64,000 bases of DNA from Woeseiaceae bacterium (GCA_029246105.1 JAQWOA010000019.1:1-64000); one strand, 5' to 3'; shown: positions 1 through 8,303, counted from the first letter of the stretch. Notes: generated by a model not told the origin, from the letters alone. A program made the numbers and translations.

Positions 1-315
1 CTTCTTAGCTACCTTCTTCTTAGCTACCTTCTTCTTAGCTACCTTCTTCTTAGCTACCTTCTTCTTAGCTTTGCGCTTAGTAGCCTTCTTCTTAGCTACC
101 TTCTTCTTAGCTACCTTCTTCTTAGCTACTTTCTTCTTAGCTTTGCGCTTAGTAGCCTTCTTCTTAGCTACCTTCTTCTTAGCTTTGCGCTTAGTAGCCT
201 TCTTCTTAGCTACTTTTTTCTTAGCTACTTTTTTCTTAGCTACTTTTTTCTTAGCTACTTTTTTCTTAGCTACTTTCTTCTTAGCTACTTTTTTCTTAGC
301 TACTTTTTTCTTTGC
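1..315. repeat. 15-bp in-frame tandem repeat (minisatellite)
   Basis: The unit on the plus strand is ttcttagctaccttc, with c/t changes at wobble positions. It recurs about twenty times, interrupted three times by ctttgcgcttagtag, the KRKA/T variant. Because 15 is a multiple of 3, gain or loss of units changes the length of the lysine-rich protein without breaking its frame. The window edge falls inside the repeat. Confidence 0.9.
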
Positions 316-384
316 AATAACTTTCCGCTTCTTCACGACTTTACGCTTCGAAGCTTTTTTACGAACCTTCTTTTTGGTAGCCAT
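1..384 (-). CDS. Lysine-rich histone H1-like DNA-binding protein (5' part, runs off the left edge)
   Basis: Reading on the minus strand from the ATG at 384 gives 128 codons with no stop before the window edge. After a basic leader ([16 protein letters not shown]) the protein is almost only lysine, alanine and valine in a five-residue KKVAK repeat, coded by a 15-base unit, with three KKATKRKA variants. No folded domain is visible. Such tails occur in bacterial histone H1-like proteins and in the C-terminus of Pseudomonas AlgP, which bind DNA without sequence preference, so a nucleoid role is inferred. GGAG lies about 9 bases before the ATG, and a promoter-like pair lies at 419-447. The opposite strand is also open here, but only as a shadow of the repeat. 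Confidence 0.75.
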   Translation of the reverse strand, partial: MATKKKVRKKASKRKVVKKRKVIAKKKVAKKKVAKKKVAKKKVAKKKVAKKKVAKKKVAKKKATKRKAKKKVAKKKATKRKAKKKVAKKKVAKKKVAKKKATKRKAKKKVAKKKVAKKKVAKKKVAKK

Positions 385-418
385 GCTATTTTTTCTCCGT
401 GTCTGGTACCCGGAGTTG

Positions 419-447
419 AGTATATACAACAAGACAAAAAACACCAA
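419..447 (-). promoter_or_regulatory. Candidate sigma70 promoter of the histone-like gene
   Basis: On the minus strand TTGGTG (447-442) is followed after 17 bases by TATACT (424-419), about 35 bases before the ATG at 384. Each box has 4 or 5 of 6 consensus bases and the spacing is ideal. Assigned by eye only. Confidence 0.45.
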
Positions 448-703
448 TGGGCTAGTAGCTTGCGAATGAGTGTAGGAGTTTATAGTTCAGTCTATTATTT
501 TCATTGGAATAGAAAACTATCGAACGGCAAAATTTTTTTTTTAAAAAATTATGAACGAAAAAATATTTTTAAAAAAATTTACTACCGAGAGAATTAAAAT
601 CAATGAAGTAAACTTATCTGTTCTACTTTCTTAGAAAATTTTATTGATAAAAGAATATGGACTTCTTGTTTAGAATAAAATTTCGCTAAAATTTTAATAT
701 TTT
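448..703. other. AT-rich spacer between fcl and the histone-like gene
   Basis: This stretch is very AT-rich, with runs of 12 T (around 532-543) and several A/T blocks to about 580. I see no convincing ORF, tRNA or GC-rich terminator hairpin. A weak AAAATTT/AAATTTT inverted repeat lies just after the fcl stop (about 680-700) and could help end that transcript. Curved AT-rich DNA is possible but not shown. Confidence 0.5.
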
Positions 704-1255
704 TTAACAACTGAAAACCTTATAAAGCCGTATATCCCAAGTATTTGGCGATATTTTCTCGACTTGTTGACATTGAAACGCGACTCCAAGTAGCTTGGGA
801 TCAAGTGAATTTCGGTGGTGCTTTAGAAAAGAGAAGCATCGGTCATAGTAACCACCTCCCATTCCGATTCGGTTATTAGAACTATCAAATGCTACTGTTG
901 GAGTGACAACCAACTGTAGTTCTTGAGGGGAAATAAAATCTCCAAATGCAGGCTCCCAGATTGCTATTTTTTTTCTGCGTATTGTTGTGTCTGGTCTAAT
1001 TTCACGAAACAACATTTCACCATCATTGTGTGTAATTGGTACAAAAATGCGCTTATTTGCGCGCCATCCCTGCTCGATGATAAACCGTGTATCAACTTCG
1101 TCACTCATTGGCAGATAACACGCGATAAGACTTGCCGACAAAAAGTCGTTTGAAGCTATAAGCTTTTTGCAAATCATATGTGACGCAAACCTTCGTTCTT
1201 TGAAGCTCATTTCACGTCGTGCAAATAATGCTTTTTTACGGATTTCAGGTATCAA
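704..1255 (-). CDS. fau: 5-formyltetrahydrofolate cyclo-ligase
   Basis: Converts 5-formyl-THF to 5,10-methenyl-THF with ATP in the cytosol, returning an inhibitory folate by-product of the glycine/serine reactions to the active pool. The family signature MGGGYYDR lies at residues 132-139 of 183, with the conserved VTPTVAFD strand just before it. The frame is open back to an ATG at 1351, but that would run through the 6S RNA, so I start at the TTG at 1255 (MIPEIRKKAL), which matches the family N-terminus; no clear ribosome binding site is seen and the start is uncertain. Order zapA - 6S RNA - cyclo-ligase is as in E. coli, where the gene is co-transcribed with 6S RNA. Confidence 0.9.
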   Translation of the reverse strand: MIPEIRKKALFARREMSFKERRFASHMICKKLIASNDFLSASLIACYLPMSDEVDTRFIIEQGWRANKRIFVPITHNDGEMLFREIRPDTTIRRKKIAIWEPAFGDFISPQELQLVVTPTVAFDSSNNRIGMGGGYYDRCFSFLKHHRNSLDPKLLGVAFQCQQVEKISPNTWDIRLYKVFSC

Positions 1256-1288
1256 ATTAATTGCTATAAATGTGTTTTGATAAAGGGA

Positions 1289-1476
1289 GGCGCCTCCCGT
1301 CTGTGCCGTTACAAACCGTTGCTCTCGAACCAGAGCTAAAGGTGGGGACAACCGTGATTACAACAGGCTAACTGTCGAAACAGTTTTGCGCAAATGTGAC
1401 CGACAGGCAGTGACCCCGAAATAAAAGATTAGGGTCGGGAGGATCCAGGTCTGCATCGAACACCACAGGAGGCGCC
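1289..1476 (-). ncRNA. ssrS: 6S RNA
   Basis: 6S RNA is a long hairpin that mimics an open promoter and binds sigma70-RNA polymerase in stationary phase. The 188-base segment on the minus strand begins GGCGCCTCCTGTGGTGTTCG, whose first nine bases pair perfectly with GGAGGCGCC at its 3' end (1297-1289), giving the closing stem. Length (about 184 in E. coli), the 5' CTGTGGTGTTCG motif typical of the family, and position between zapA and the folate cyclo-ligase gene all agree. The 3' stem lies in a 14-base palindrome (1285-1298). Exact ends are inferred from the stem. Confidence 0.88.
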
Positions 1477-1510
1477 AATCTAATTTTTATGTATTTCTAA
1501 TATGCGCCGA

Positions 1511-1825
1511 TTAGAGATCGAGTTGCTGTGTGTCACTCAGAACATGATCAACACGGTCAGATATTATTTTAAGGCGATCACTTATACTGCCTTCAAGCTC
1601 CTGATCGCGCTCATTAGCACGGATGAGGTCGTTTGCCATATTTAGGGCCGCCATGACAGCAATGCGATCAAGGCCGACTATTCTACCGCTGTCATAAATC
1701 TCGCGCATTTTTTCATTTAGTATCTCAGCGGAATCAAGCAAATTTGTACGTTCGTTTGCAGGGCAAGCTACTTGATATTCTTTATCTAGAATCCTGACAC
1801 TTACCTGAGCAGTTTTTTCGGTCAT
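1511..1825 (-). CDS. zapA: Cell division protein ZapA
   Basis: Binds and bundles FtsZ filaments at the division ring. The 104-residue protein has the usual length and layout: an N-terminal head (VSVRILDKEYQVACP) and the conserved helix GLDRIAVMAALNMANDL at residues 51-67, leading into a coiled-coil tail. It lies just upstream of 6S RNA and 22 bases downstream of a small coiled-coil gene of the TIGR02449 type, the arrangement seen in Pseudomonas. The two are probably co-transcribed. Confidence 0.93.
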   Translation of the reverse strand: MTEKTAQVSVRILDKEYQVACPANERTNLLDSAEILNEKMREIYDSGRIVGLDRIAVMAALNMANDLIRANERDQELEGSISDRLKIISDRVDHVLSDTQQLDL

Positions 1826-1847
1826 TCAGTGTACTCCGTACTTTGAA

Positions 1848-2078
1848 TCAAGAGCCTTGCTCCATTGCTTTAAGTCGGCCGACCATTGCCTCAACTCGCG
1901 CCCGTACCTGTTCATTTTTCTGCAGTAATCCAGCACGCTCATTCGTCAATAAGTCCTGGCGTTGTTTTAAGGAGCAATTTTCGTCTTGAAGTTGATCACA
2001 TACACTTACTAGTGCATCGACACGCTTTTCAAGTCGCTTTAGCTCATGTTCGAATTTTGAATTAATATGGTCGACCAT
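1848..2078 (-). CDS. Small coiled-coil protein, TIGR02449/ZapB-like
   Basis: A 76-residue, almost entirely helical protein with heptad-like leucines (LKRLEKRVDALVSVC) and the closing motif VEAMVGRLKAMEQ, as in the short proteins encoded next to zapA in many gammaproteobacteria. By position and coiled coil it is likely a cell-division partner of ZapA, though this has not been shown for the family as far as I know. The frame is open to an ATG at 2171 (107 aa), but the family begins near the ATG at 2078 (MVDHINSKFE), so I use that. No ribosome binding site decides it. Divergent from ygfB. Confidence 0.75.
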   Translation of the reverse strand: MVDHINSKFEHELKRLEKRVDALVSVCDQLQDENCSLKQRQDLLTNERAGLLQKNEQVRARVEAMVGRLKAMEQGS

Positions 2079-2207
2079 GTAACCAATATAATCAGGCCTT
2101 TCTAGAGAATCAATCGTCGTTTGATAAAGAAGCGCTTCGACATAGTCAGAAAGAGCAGTCCATGGGATCATAAGAGATTGTTGGTAAAGAAGAAGGTTGG
2201 CATCTGA

Positions 2208-2777
2208 ATGGATGAGAAAGTTGAATACGATATTCTTGAAGATTCTCTAAATCGGTGTGGTGCAAGCTGGGATGCTGCGCAAACTCATGGGCTTCTTACG
2301 GGTCGGCTGGCTATTGGTGGAGTTCCTGTGGGACCGGATTGGTTGCTTCAAGTGCTCGAGAATGTTGATGAGAACAATGCAATACGAAAGGAATGCGAAA
2401 AGCAGCTAGATATTTTGTATCAATCGACTTTTTGGCAACTATCAGAGCGTAAATCGGAATTCGTTCTCCTGTTGCCAGATGATGCAGAGAGTGTTGGTGT
2501 CAGAACGGAGGCACTAGCACATTGGTCAGAAGGATTCTTGCATGGTTTGGTTACAATTAAACATAGTGATACTTTAAAAAAACGACTGGCTTCTGAGCCT
2601 TTGTCAGAGATTATTAAAGATGTGCTACAGATTACTCAAGTGGAATTGAACGGCGAAATTAATAGTAAGGAACACGATGAGGCTTATTTTGAGATTGTCG
2701 AATATCTGCGTGTAGTTGCCCAATTGTGTTTCGAGGAATTGGCGGATATCCGTAATTCTAAACGTGAGGCGAAATGA
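2208..2777 (+). CDS. ygfB: UPF0149 family protein YgfB
   Basis: A 189-residue helical protein with the family features: AAQTHGLLTGRLAIGG near the N-terminus and HWSEGFLHGL in the middle (about residues 107-116). In Pseudomonas aeruginosa YgfB is linked to expression of the amidase AmpDh3 and beta-lactam resistance; a biochemical role is not otherwise settled. It is first in a plus-strand operon, its stop overlapping the pepP start by four bases (ATGA). The same ygfB-pepP-ubiH-ubiI order is found in E. coli and Pseudomonas. Confidence 0.9.
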   Translation: MDEKVEYDILEDSLNRCGASWDAAQTHGLLTGRLAIGGVPVGPDWLLQVLENVDENNAIRKECEKQLDILYQSTFWQLSERKSEFVLLLPDDAESVGVRTEALAHWSEGFLHGLVTIKHSDTLKKRLASEPLSEIIKDVLQITQVELNGEINSKEHDEAYFEIVEYLRVVAQLCFEELADIRNSKREAK

Positions 2778-4078
2778 ATAGTGAAGAATTTAAAAAACGC
2801 CGTCGACAGCTGATGAGGATGGTTGGACAGGGCGGTATCGTTATACTACCAGCAGCACCTGTCAGGATGCGGAGCAGGGATGTTGAATACCGCTTCCGCC
2901 AAGATAGTGACTTTTTCTATATGACTGGATTTGCGGAGCCTGAGGCGGTTGCAGTGCTGATACCTGGCCGTGAGAAAGGGGAATATTTGTTGTTTTGTCG
3001 CGAGAGGAATAAAAAGCGAGAGCAATGGGATGGTTTGCGAGCTGGACAGAGAGGTGCGGTAGATCAATACGGTGCGGACGATGCTTTTCCAATCGAAGAT
3101 CTCGACGATATATTGCCTGGCATTATGGAATCCTGTGATCGTGTTTATTACACGATGGGCATGTATTCAGAATTTGATTCGCGAATGGCTGATTGGGTCA
3201 ATACGTTGCGCTCACGATTGAGGCGAGGTACACAGACGCCGCATGAGTTTGTAGCGCTTGATCATCTCTTGCACGATATGCGCCTTTATAAAAGTCGCAG
3301 CGAGATATCAGCATTGCGTAAGTCTGCCAAAGTCGCTGTCGAGGCACACAAACGAGCGATGCGAGTGACCCGGCCAGGATTATTTGAGTATGAGATTGAA
3401 GCTGAATTTATTCATGAGTTTCGCCAGAATGATGCTTCGAATTCTTATAGTCCAATTGTTGGTGGCGGCAAGAATGCATGTGTCCTTCATTATATTGATA
3501 ACAATGCAGAACTGAAGGATGGCGATTTATTATTGATCGATGCAGGTTGTGAGCTCGACTATTATGCCTCAGATGTTACGCGGACATTTCCAATTAATGG
3601 AAAGTTTAGTCCGGAACAGTTGGCTGTATACGAAATTGTACTTGCTGCACAGGAAGCGGCAATCGAGAAAATCATAGTAGGCAATCATTGGAATGAACCA
3701 CATGATGCGGCTGTTAAGGTAATTACAAAAGGTTTAAAGAAACTCGGTTTGCTTGAAGGTTCATTAGGAAGTTTAATTAAGACTGCAGCCTATCAGCCAT
3801 TTTATATGCACCGTACTGGCCATTGGATCGGAATGGATGTACATGATGTCGGTGATTATAAAGTTGGTAATAAGTGGCGAATGCTCGAAGTAGGAATGGT
3901 TACAACAGTAGAACCAGGAATTTATATTGGTAACAATCGTAAGATTCCGAAAGCATTTCGTAATATTGGTATTCGTATCGAGGATGATGTTGCGATAAGC
4001 AATAAAGGACCAGATATTTTGAGCCGAGACCTCGTTAAGGAGCCAGATGCAATTGAGTCACTGATGAACGATGGATAA
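2774..4078 (+). CDS. pepP: Xaa-Pro aminopeptidase (aminopeptidase P)
   Basis: Removes the N-terminal residue from peptides with proline in second place; a dimanganese enzyme of the cytosol. At 434 residues it matches the E. coli protein. An N-terminal AMP_N domain (about 1-170) precedes the pita-bread fold, and all five metal ligands are present: Asp256 (LIDAG), Asp267 (SDVTRTF), His350 (HRTGHWIG), Glu380 (TVEPGIY) and Glu403 (IRIEDD). Its start overlaps ygfB by ATGA and ubiH follows after 3 bases, so translation is probably coupled. Confidence 0.96.
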   Translation: MNSEEFKKRRRQLMRMVGQGGIVILPAAPVRMRSRDVEYRFRQDSDFFYMTGFAEPEAVAVLIPGREKGEYLLFCRERNKKREQWDGLRAGQRGAVDQYGADDAFPIEDLDDILPGIMESCDRVYYTMGMYSEFDSRMADWVNTLRSRLRRGTQTPHEFVALDHLLHDMRLYKSRSEISALRKSAKVAVEAHKRAMRVTRPGLFEYEIEAEFIHEFRQNDASNSYSPIVGGGKNACVLHYIDNNAELKDGDLLLIDAGCELDYYASDVTRTFPINGKFSPEQLAVYEIVLAAQEAAIEKIIVGNHWNEPHDAAVKVITKGLKKLGLLEGSLGSLIKTAAYQPFYMHRTGHWIGMDVHDVGDYKVGNKWRMLEVGMVTTVEPGIYIGNNRKIPKAFRNIGIRIEDDVAISNKGPDILSRDLVKEPDAIESLMNDG

Positions 4079-4081
4079 TTA

Positions 4082-5314
4082 ATGAGCAGCAAGATCGAAA
4101 ATTACGATATTGTTATTGCAGGTGGCGGTATGATCGGCATGAGTCTTGCTTTAGCGCTCGCACCACTTAATTTGCGTATTGTTGTTGTTGAAGCGGTTGC
4201 ACGTAAAGATGGCCAGCAACCAAGTTTTGATGATCGCTCCACTGCATTATCTCGAAGTACACAGCGAATGTTCGAAGCGATGCAACTTTGGGATAAATTC
4301 GTTATCTCGTCTACGCCAATCTATAAAATTCATGTGTCTGATAAGGGTCGCTTTGGTTTTTCGCATATTGACGCGAAAGAGACAGGTGTGGAGGCACTAG
4401 GTTATGTTGTTATTAACCGGGTCTTAGGCGAAATATTGCAATCCGAACTATCGGCTATGAGCAACGTCGATATAATCTGCCCGGCTCGAATTAAAAGTAT
4501 CAAGCTTGGTCCTGATCAAGCTATTGCGAAAATTACATCTCATCAAAGCGAGCGTACATTATCTTGTAAATTACTCATTGCTGCAGATGGAGCAAAATCC
4601 AATGTCCGCGAAATGATGGGTGTTTCGGTACAAAAAAATGCTTATGATCAGCGTGCAGTAATTGGTAATTTGTTGCCGGAAAAAGCACTCTGTAATCACG
4701 CCTTTGAAAGATTCACTCCACAAGGACCACTTGCTATATTGCCCGTGATGGATGATCGAGCAGGATTTATATGGACAGTTTCTGAGAACGATGCAGATCG
4801 CATTCTTTCTCTAAGTGATGATGCTTTTCTGACTGAATTACAGAAAGAATTCGGATACCGACTTGGAAAATTTTCGCGAGTTGGCACTCGATCAGCTTAT
4901 CCGTTGATATTGAGTAAAGCCGTCCGGCTGACTGCTACAAGAAGTGTATTGGTCGGTAATTCAGCGCATGGGTTGCATCCTGTTTCAGCGCAAGGCTTTA
5001 ACCTTGGTATGCGTGATGTCGCTGCACTATGTGATTGTATAGCGGACATGCCATCTGGAACCATTGACCCAGGCGATTCGAATGTTCTTGATTACTATGC
5101 TGAATGGCGTCGTGCGGATCAAAAAAAGCTAGTGCATTTTACGGACAATCTCGTACGGCTTTTTGGTAGCACTCGTCCCGGATTAAGAACGCTGCGTAAT
5201 ATCGGAATGATCGGTTTCGATTTGATCCCCGGAGTGCGGCCAATGTTCGCAAAACATACAATGGGACTCGCCGGCGAGTTACCGCGTTTGTCGCGTGGCG
5301 TGCCGTTGCGATGA
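4082..5314 (+). CDS. ubiH: 2-octaprenyl-6-methoxyphenol hydroxylase UbiH
   Basis: FAD monooxygenase that adds a ring hydroxyl in aerobic ubiquinone synthesis, working in the soluble Ubi complex. The 410-residue protein shows the FAD dinucleotide-binding motif AGGGMIG (about 13-19), the UbiH stretch HVSDKGRFGF, the central DG motif (AADGAKS) and the second FAD motif in the UbiH-specific form VGNSAHGLHPVSAQGFNLG, where asparagine replaces the aspartate usual in other family members, as in E. coli UbiH. It overlaps the next monooxygenase gene by four bases (ATGA). Confidence 0.93.
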   Translation: MSSKIENYDIVIAGGGMIGMSLALALAPLNLRIVVVEAVARKDGQQPSFDDRSTALSRSTQRMFEAMQLWDKFVISSTPIYKIHVSDKGRFGFSHIDAKETGVEALGYVVINRVLGEILQSELSAMSNVDIICPARIKSIKLGPDQAIAKITSHQSERTLSCKLLIAADGAKSNVREMMGVSVQKNAYDQRAVIGNLLPEKALCNHAFERFTPQGPLAILPVMDDRAGFIWTVSENDADRILSLSDDAFLTELQKEFGYRLGKFSRVGTRSAYPLILSKAVRLTATRSVLVGNSAHGLHPVSAQGFNLGMRDVAALCDCIADMPSGTIDPGDSNVLDYYAEWRRADQKKLVHFTDNLVRLFGSTRPGLRTLRNIGMIGFDLIPGVRPMFAKHTMGLAGELPRLSRGVPLR

Positions 5315-6465
5315 AAAGTCAGTTTAATATCACAATTATTGGTGCAGGCATTACCGGCTTGATGTTTGCGGCTTTATTAACTAGAGGACAGCATGCTGCT
5401 TCATTAAATATAAAATTAATTGATGCAGCTTCTCGGCCTACCTTCTTTTTGGCTAATGAAGTTTCACTTCGTGTGTCAGCTATTGCAAACGGCTCAGCGG
5501 AAATATTGAATTCGGTCGGAGCCTGGTCCCTCATTAAGCAAGAACGCGTTTCGCCATATCAGGCGATGCGTGTTTGGGATGAGAATGATAATCCCGATGG
5601 TGCTGCAGCGCTATGTTTTGATGCGGCAGAATTTGCTGTTCCGCAGCTAGGGTATATTGTTGAAAACGCCCTCATTCAGGATGCGCTGTTAAGAATTCTC
5701 GATGACAGCAATGTGACACTTAGTTTTGATACTAAAATTACAGCAATGCCGGAGGCAGACCTTGTCGTTGGCTCTGATGGTGCTCGTTCACTTATTCGTG
5801 AGCTTGCTAACATCAAAACTAATAAATGGCCATATCATCAAACTGCAGTGGTTACACATCTTAAATCGGAATACAAACATAAGGGAGTTGCGCGGCAGCG
5901 ATTCTTGCATGACGGACCCCTTGGTATGTTGCCGTTAGCCGACGACCGAGTTTCTATTGTCTGGTCAACGAATCCGGATGAGGCATTACGGGTTATGGAG
6001 TTGTCCGATGATGAATTTGGTCAAATCCTTACAGATGCATCTGATGGTGTTCTTGGTAGGCTGACTGTGGCGGGCCCAAAGGGCGTATTTCCTCTTTGTG
6101 CTCAGCATGCGGAAAATTATGTTAAGACTGGTATTGCTTTAATTGGTGATGCCGCTCACGCTATTCATCCGTTAGCAGGTCAGGGTGCAAATCTGGGACT
6201 TCAGGATGCAGCAGAGCTCGCTGACGTAATTGACACGGCTATTAGTAATGGCTTACATCCAGGCGATCGTCCAGTTTTACGTCGTTATGAACGCGCTCGA
6301 AAGGGTCCTAATCTAACGATGTTGCATCTCATGACTGGTCTCAATCGATTGTTTACTTCAGATTCAGGTTTGATGGGAAAAATAAGAATGACTGGGATGC
6401 GAATATTTAATCGTAGTGGTCCAGTTCGGAAACATGCCGTTAAGGTAGCATTGGGGGTTCAGTAA
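5311..6465 (+). CDS. ubiI: UbiI/VisC-like FAD-dependent monooxygenase of ubiquinone synthesis
   Basis: A second FAD hydroxylase of the UbiH/F/I/L family, 384 residues. It has the N-terminal FAD motif GAGITG (about 11-16), UbiI-type LRVSAI, VWDEND and LGYIVENALIQ, the central GSDGARS, and the full IGDAAHAIHPLAGQGANLG motif. E. coli UbiI, encoded in the same place after ubiH, performs C5 hydroxylation; some lineages use one enzyme for more than one ring position, so exact regiospecificity cannot be read from sequence. Translation is likely coupled to ubiH through the ATGA overlap. Confidence 0.88.
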   Translation: MKSQFNITIIGAGITGLMFAALLTRGQHAASLNIKLIDAASRPTFFLANEVSLRVSAIANGSAEILNSVGAWSLIKQERVSPYQAMRVWDENDNPDGAAALCFDAAEFAVPQLGYIVENALIQDALLRILDDSNVTLSFDTKITAMPEADLVVGSDGARSLIRELANIKTNKWPYHQTAVVTHLKSEYKHKGVARQRFLHDGPLGMLPLADDRVSIVWSTNPDEALRVMELSDDEFGQILTDASDGVLGRLTVAGPKGVFPLCAQHAENYVKTGIALIGDAAHAIHPLAGQGANLGLQDAAELADVIDTAISNGLHPGDRPVLRRYERARKGPNLTMLHLMTGLNRLFTSDSGLMGKIRMTGMRIFNRSGPVRKHAVKVALGVQ

Positions 6466-6482
6466 GACTCATAAGGAAAGCA

Positions 6483-6563
6483 ATGAATCAGTCTTTATTT
6501 ACTGACTATTGTTTACTAGCAACAGGCGGCGCACTTGGCTATGATGCATACATTAATCAATAG
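6483..6563 (+). CDS. Candidate 26-residue small ORF before the glycine riboswitch
   Basis: Starting 17 bases after the ubiI stop, ATG at 6483 is preceded by AAGGA with 5-base spacing, better than many start sites in this window. It reads MNQSLFTDYCLLATGG followed by ALGYDAYINQ and stops at TAG 6561-6563, eight bases before the first glycine aptamer. I recognise no family. It might be a translated small protein at the end of the ubi operon, or chance. Too short to judge by codon use. Confidence 0.3.
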   Translation: MNQSLFTDYCLLATGGALGYDAYINQ

Positions 6564-6570
6564 CGTACAC

Positions 6571-6738
6571 AGAAGAGACCTCGTTCAATCGAGGCGCCGA
6601 AGGCGCAACATGCCCGGAAACGCTCAGGCAAAAGGACTGAGTACGCTGATTAGCTCTGGAGAGTGGCTGAAATGGCCCACCGAAGGGGTATATGGCTTAA
6701 TAAGCCATTGATCTCTCAGGTAGCAAAGGACAGAGGGG
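6571..6738 (+). promoter_or_regulatory. Tandem glycine riboswitch
   Basis: Two consecutive glycine aptamers precede gcvT. Aptamer 1 (about 6571-6642) has AGAGACC, a GCGCCGAAGGCGC hairpin and CTCAGGCAAAAGGACTG. Aptamer 2 (about 6654-6738) has CTCTGGAGAG, CACCGAAGG, CTCTCAGGTAGCAAAGGACA and closes with CAGAG pairing to CTCTG at 6654-6658. These are the hallmark conserved bases of the gcvT glycine riboswitch class, which usually turns on glycine cleavage when glycine is abundant. An intrinsic terminator follows directly and probably is the expression platform. Confidence 0.95.
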
Positions 6739-6772
6739 CGGCAGACCAGATGTGTCTGCCGCCTTTTATTTT
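6737..6772 (+). terminator. Intrinsic terminator of the glycine riboswitch
   Basis: GGCGGCAGAC (6737-6746) pairs perfectly with GTCTGCCGCC (6754-6763) across a 7-base loop, followed by TTTTATTTT. G·U pairs can extend the stem into G6735-G6736, which belong to the 3' side of the aptamer 2 closing helix, so aptamer folding and terminator folding can compete. This fits control by premature termination upstream of gcvT. Confidence 0.9.
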
Positions 6773-6796
6773 GCAGAACCTGATGGATAAGAGCTA

Positions 6797-7894
6797 ATGG
6801 GATCGAAAACAATACTTTTTGAAAAGCATAACGAAGCTGGTGCCCGCATCATTGATTTTGGTGGTTGGGATATGCCTCTTCATTATGGATCGCAGAAGCA
6901 AGAGCATCAGGCTGTGCGCCAGAATGCTGGTGTATTTGATGTCTCGCATATGACAATCATTGATTTATCGGGTGAGTATGTTCGAGCATTTCTGCAATAT
7001 TTAGTAGCAAATGATGTCGCAAAATTACAGGATTTCGGTAAAGCTCTTTACTCAGTAATGCTGAATGCTGATGGCGGTGTTATTGACGATCTCATTATCT
7101 ACTTCATATCGGATAACAATTATCGGCTCGTGGTTAATGCGGCAACTCGCGACAAAGATTTAGCTTGGATTAAAAATCAAGCCAAATCTTTTAATGTCAT
7201 AGTCAACGAACGTGATGAGTTGGCGATGATCGCGGTTCAGGGACCGAACGCGCGACAACTTGCAGTTGATAGCATAGCTGTTGAACACAGAGATGCAGTA
7301 TTGGCACTGAGGCCCTTTTATAGTCTTAAGGCAGGCAACATGTTCATCGCTAGAACAGGTTATACGGGTGAGGATGGATGGGAACTTTGTATGCCAGCTG
7401 CTGAAGCTCTAGAGGTCTGGGATCAATTAATTTCCAGGGGTGTCGCACCTTGCGGTCTTGGTGCCCGAGATACGCTTCGCTTGGAAGCAGCGATGAATCT
7501 TTATGGAGCTGATATGGATGAGTCTGTTTCGCCACTTGAGAGTGGCCTTAATTGGACTATCAGCTGGGAACCAATAGAGCGAGATTTTATTGGTCGTGCT
7601 GCGCTTGAGAAATTACGTAATTCTCCGGATAGGCGACGATTCGTTGGCTTATTATTGCAGGATAAGGGCGTACTAAGAAATCATCAAAAGGTTGTTGTTC
7701 AAGGAATTGGTGAGGGTGAAATTACAAGTGGGGGATTTTCGCCGAGTATAGGAAGATCTATTGCTTTAGCTCGCTTACCAGCTGGCGATTACGATCGTGC
7801 AACAGTTGAAATCAGAGGCAAACTTTTGAAAGTTCGCATCGTTAAGACGCCTTTTGTTCGTAATGGAAAAATTAAAATTGATATTGAGGGATAG
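6797..7894 (+). CDS. gcvT: Glycine cleavage system T protein (aminomethyltransferase)
   Basis: Releases ammonia from the aminomethyl group carried on GcvH and passes the carbon to tetrahydrofolate, making 5,10-methylene-THF. The 365-residue protein has the typical N-terminus (HNEAGARIIDFGGWDMPLHY), VFDVSHM, the GEDGWELC stretch and LRLEAAMNLYGADM, followed by the C-terminal barrel. The start at 6797 has only a modest GGATAAGAG ribosome site. First gene of gcvT-gcvH-gcvPA-gcvPB, behind the glycine riboswitch; gcvH follows after 5 bases. Confidence 0.97.
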   Translation: MGSKTILFEKHNEAGARIIDFGGWDMPLHYGSQKQEHQAVRQNAGVFDVSHMTIIDLSGEYVRAFLQYLVANDVAKLQDFGKALYSVMLNADGGVIDDLIIYFISDNNYRLVVNAATRDKDLAWIKNQAKSFNVIVNERDELAMIAVQGPNARQLAVDSIAVEHRDAVLALRPFYSLKAGNMFIARTGYTGEDGWELCMPAAEALEVWDQLISRGVAPCGLGARDTLRLEAAMNLYGADMDESVSPLESGLNWTISWEPIERDFIGRAALEKLRNSPDRRRFVGLLLQDKGVLRNHQKVVVQGIGEGEITSGGFSPSIGRSIALARLPAGDYDRATVEIRGKLLKVRIVKTPFVRNGKIKIDIEG

Positions 7895-7899
7895 GTTTT

Positions 7900-8295
7900 A
7901 TGAATGAAATACCCAGAGACCTTTTTTACACTAAAGAACATGAGTGGTTACGTTGTGAAGATGGCGGGATAGTAACTATAGGTATTACAGATCATGCCCA
8001 GGCTGCATTAGGCGATTTAGTTTATGTAGAACTTCCAGAGATAGGTCAAGATATTGACGAGGCTGGTGAGATGGCTGTCGTTGAGTCGGTCAAAGCTGCT
8101 TCAGATGTTTACTCTCCTATAAGTGGAAGAGTTTTAACAGTTAACGAAGAACTGGCGGACGTCCCTGAGAAAATCAATTCTGATCCCTATGGTGATGGTT
8201 GGATAGTTCGTATGAAGCCAATGAATAATATTGATGAGAGTAGGTTGATGTCTCCAGATAGTTATCAACAATTTATCAACGATTTAGAAGACTGA
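7900..8295 (+). CDS. gcvH: Glycine cleavage system H protein
   Basis: Shuttle protein that carries the aminomethyl intermediate on a lipoyl arm between GcvP, GcvT and dihydrolipoamide dehydrogenase. At 131 residues it is full length. The lipoylated lysine is Lys65 in VESVKAASD, the classical ESVKA(A/V)SD motif, and the C-terminal [10 protein letters not shown] is present. Lipoylation would need LipB, whose gene lies at 30.3 kb. Tight spacing to gcvT and gcvPA (8 bases) marks one operon. Confidence 0.98.
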   Translation: MNEIPRDLFYTKEHEWLRCEDGGIVTIGITDHAQAALGDLVYVELPEIGQDIDEAGEMAVVESVKAASDVYSPISGRVLTVNEELADVPEKINSDPYGDGWIVRMKPMNNIDESRLMSPDSYQQFINDLED

Positions 8296-8303
8296 GATTA
8301 ACA

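Noticed and set aside
71-469. 132-residue plus-strand ORF of repeated FFLAT residues
   Set aside because: It is the complementary strand of the lysine repeat gene. The minus-strand frame has a ribosome site, a promoter-like pair and a known composition.
1256-1351. N-terminal extension of the folate cyclo-ligase to ATG 1351
   Set aside because: It would be encoded by the 3' arm of 6S RNA and has no counterpart in the family.
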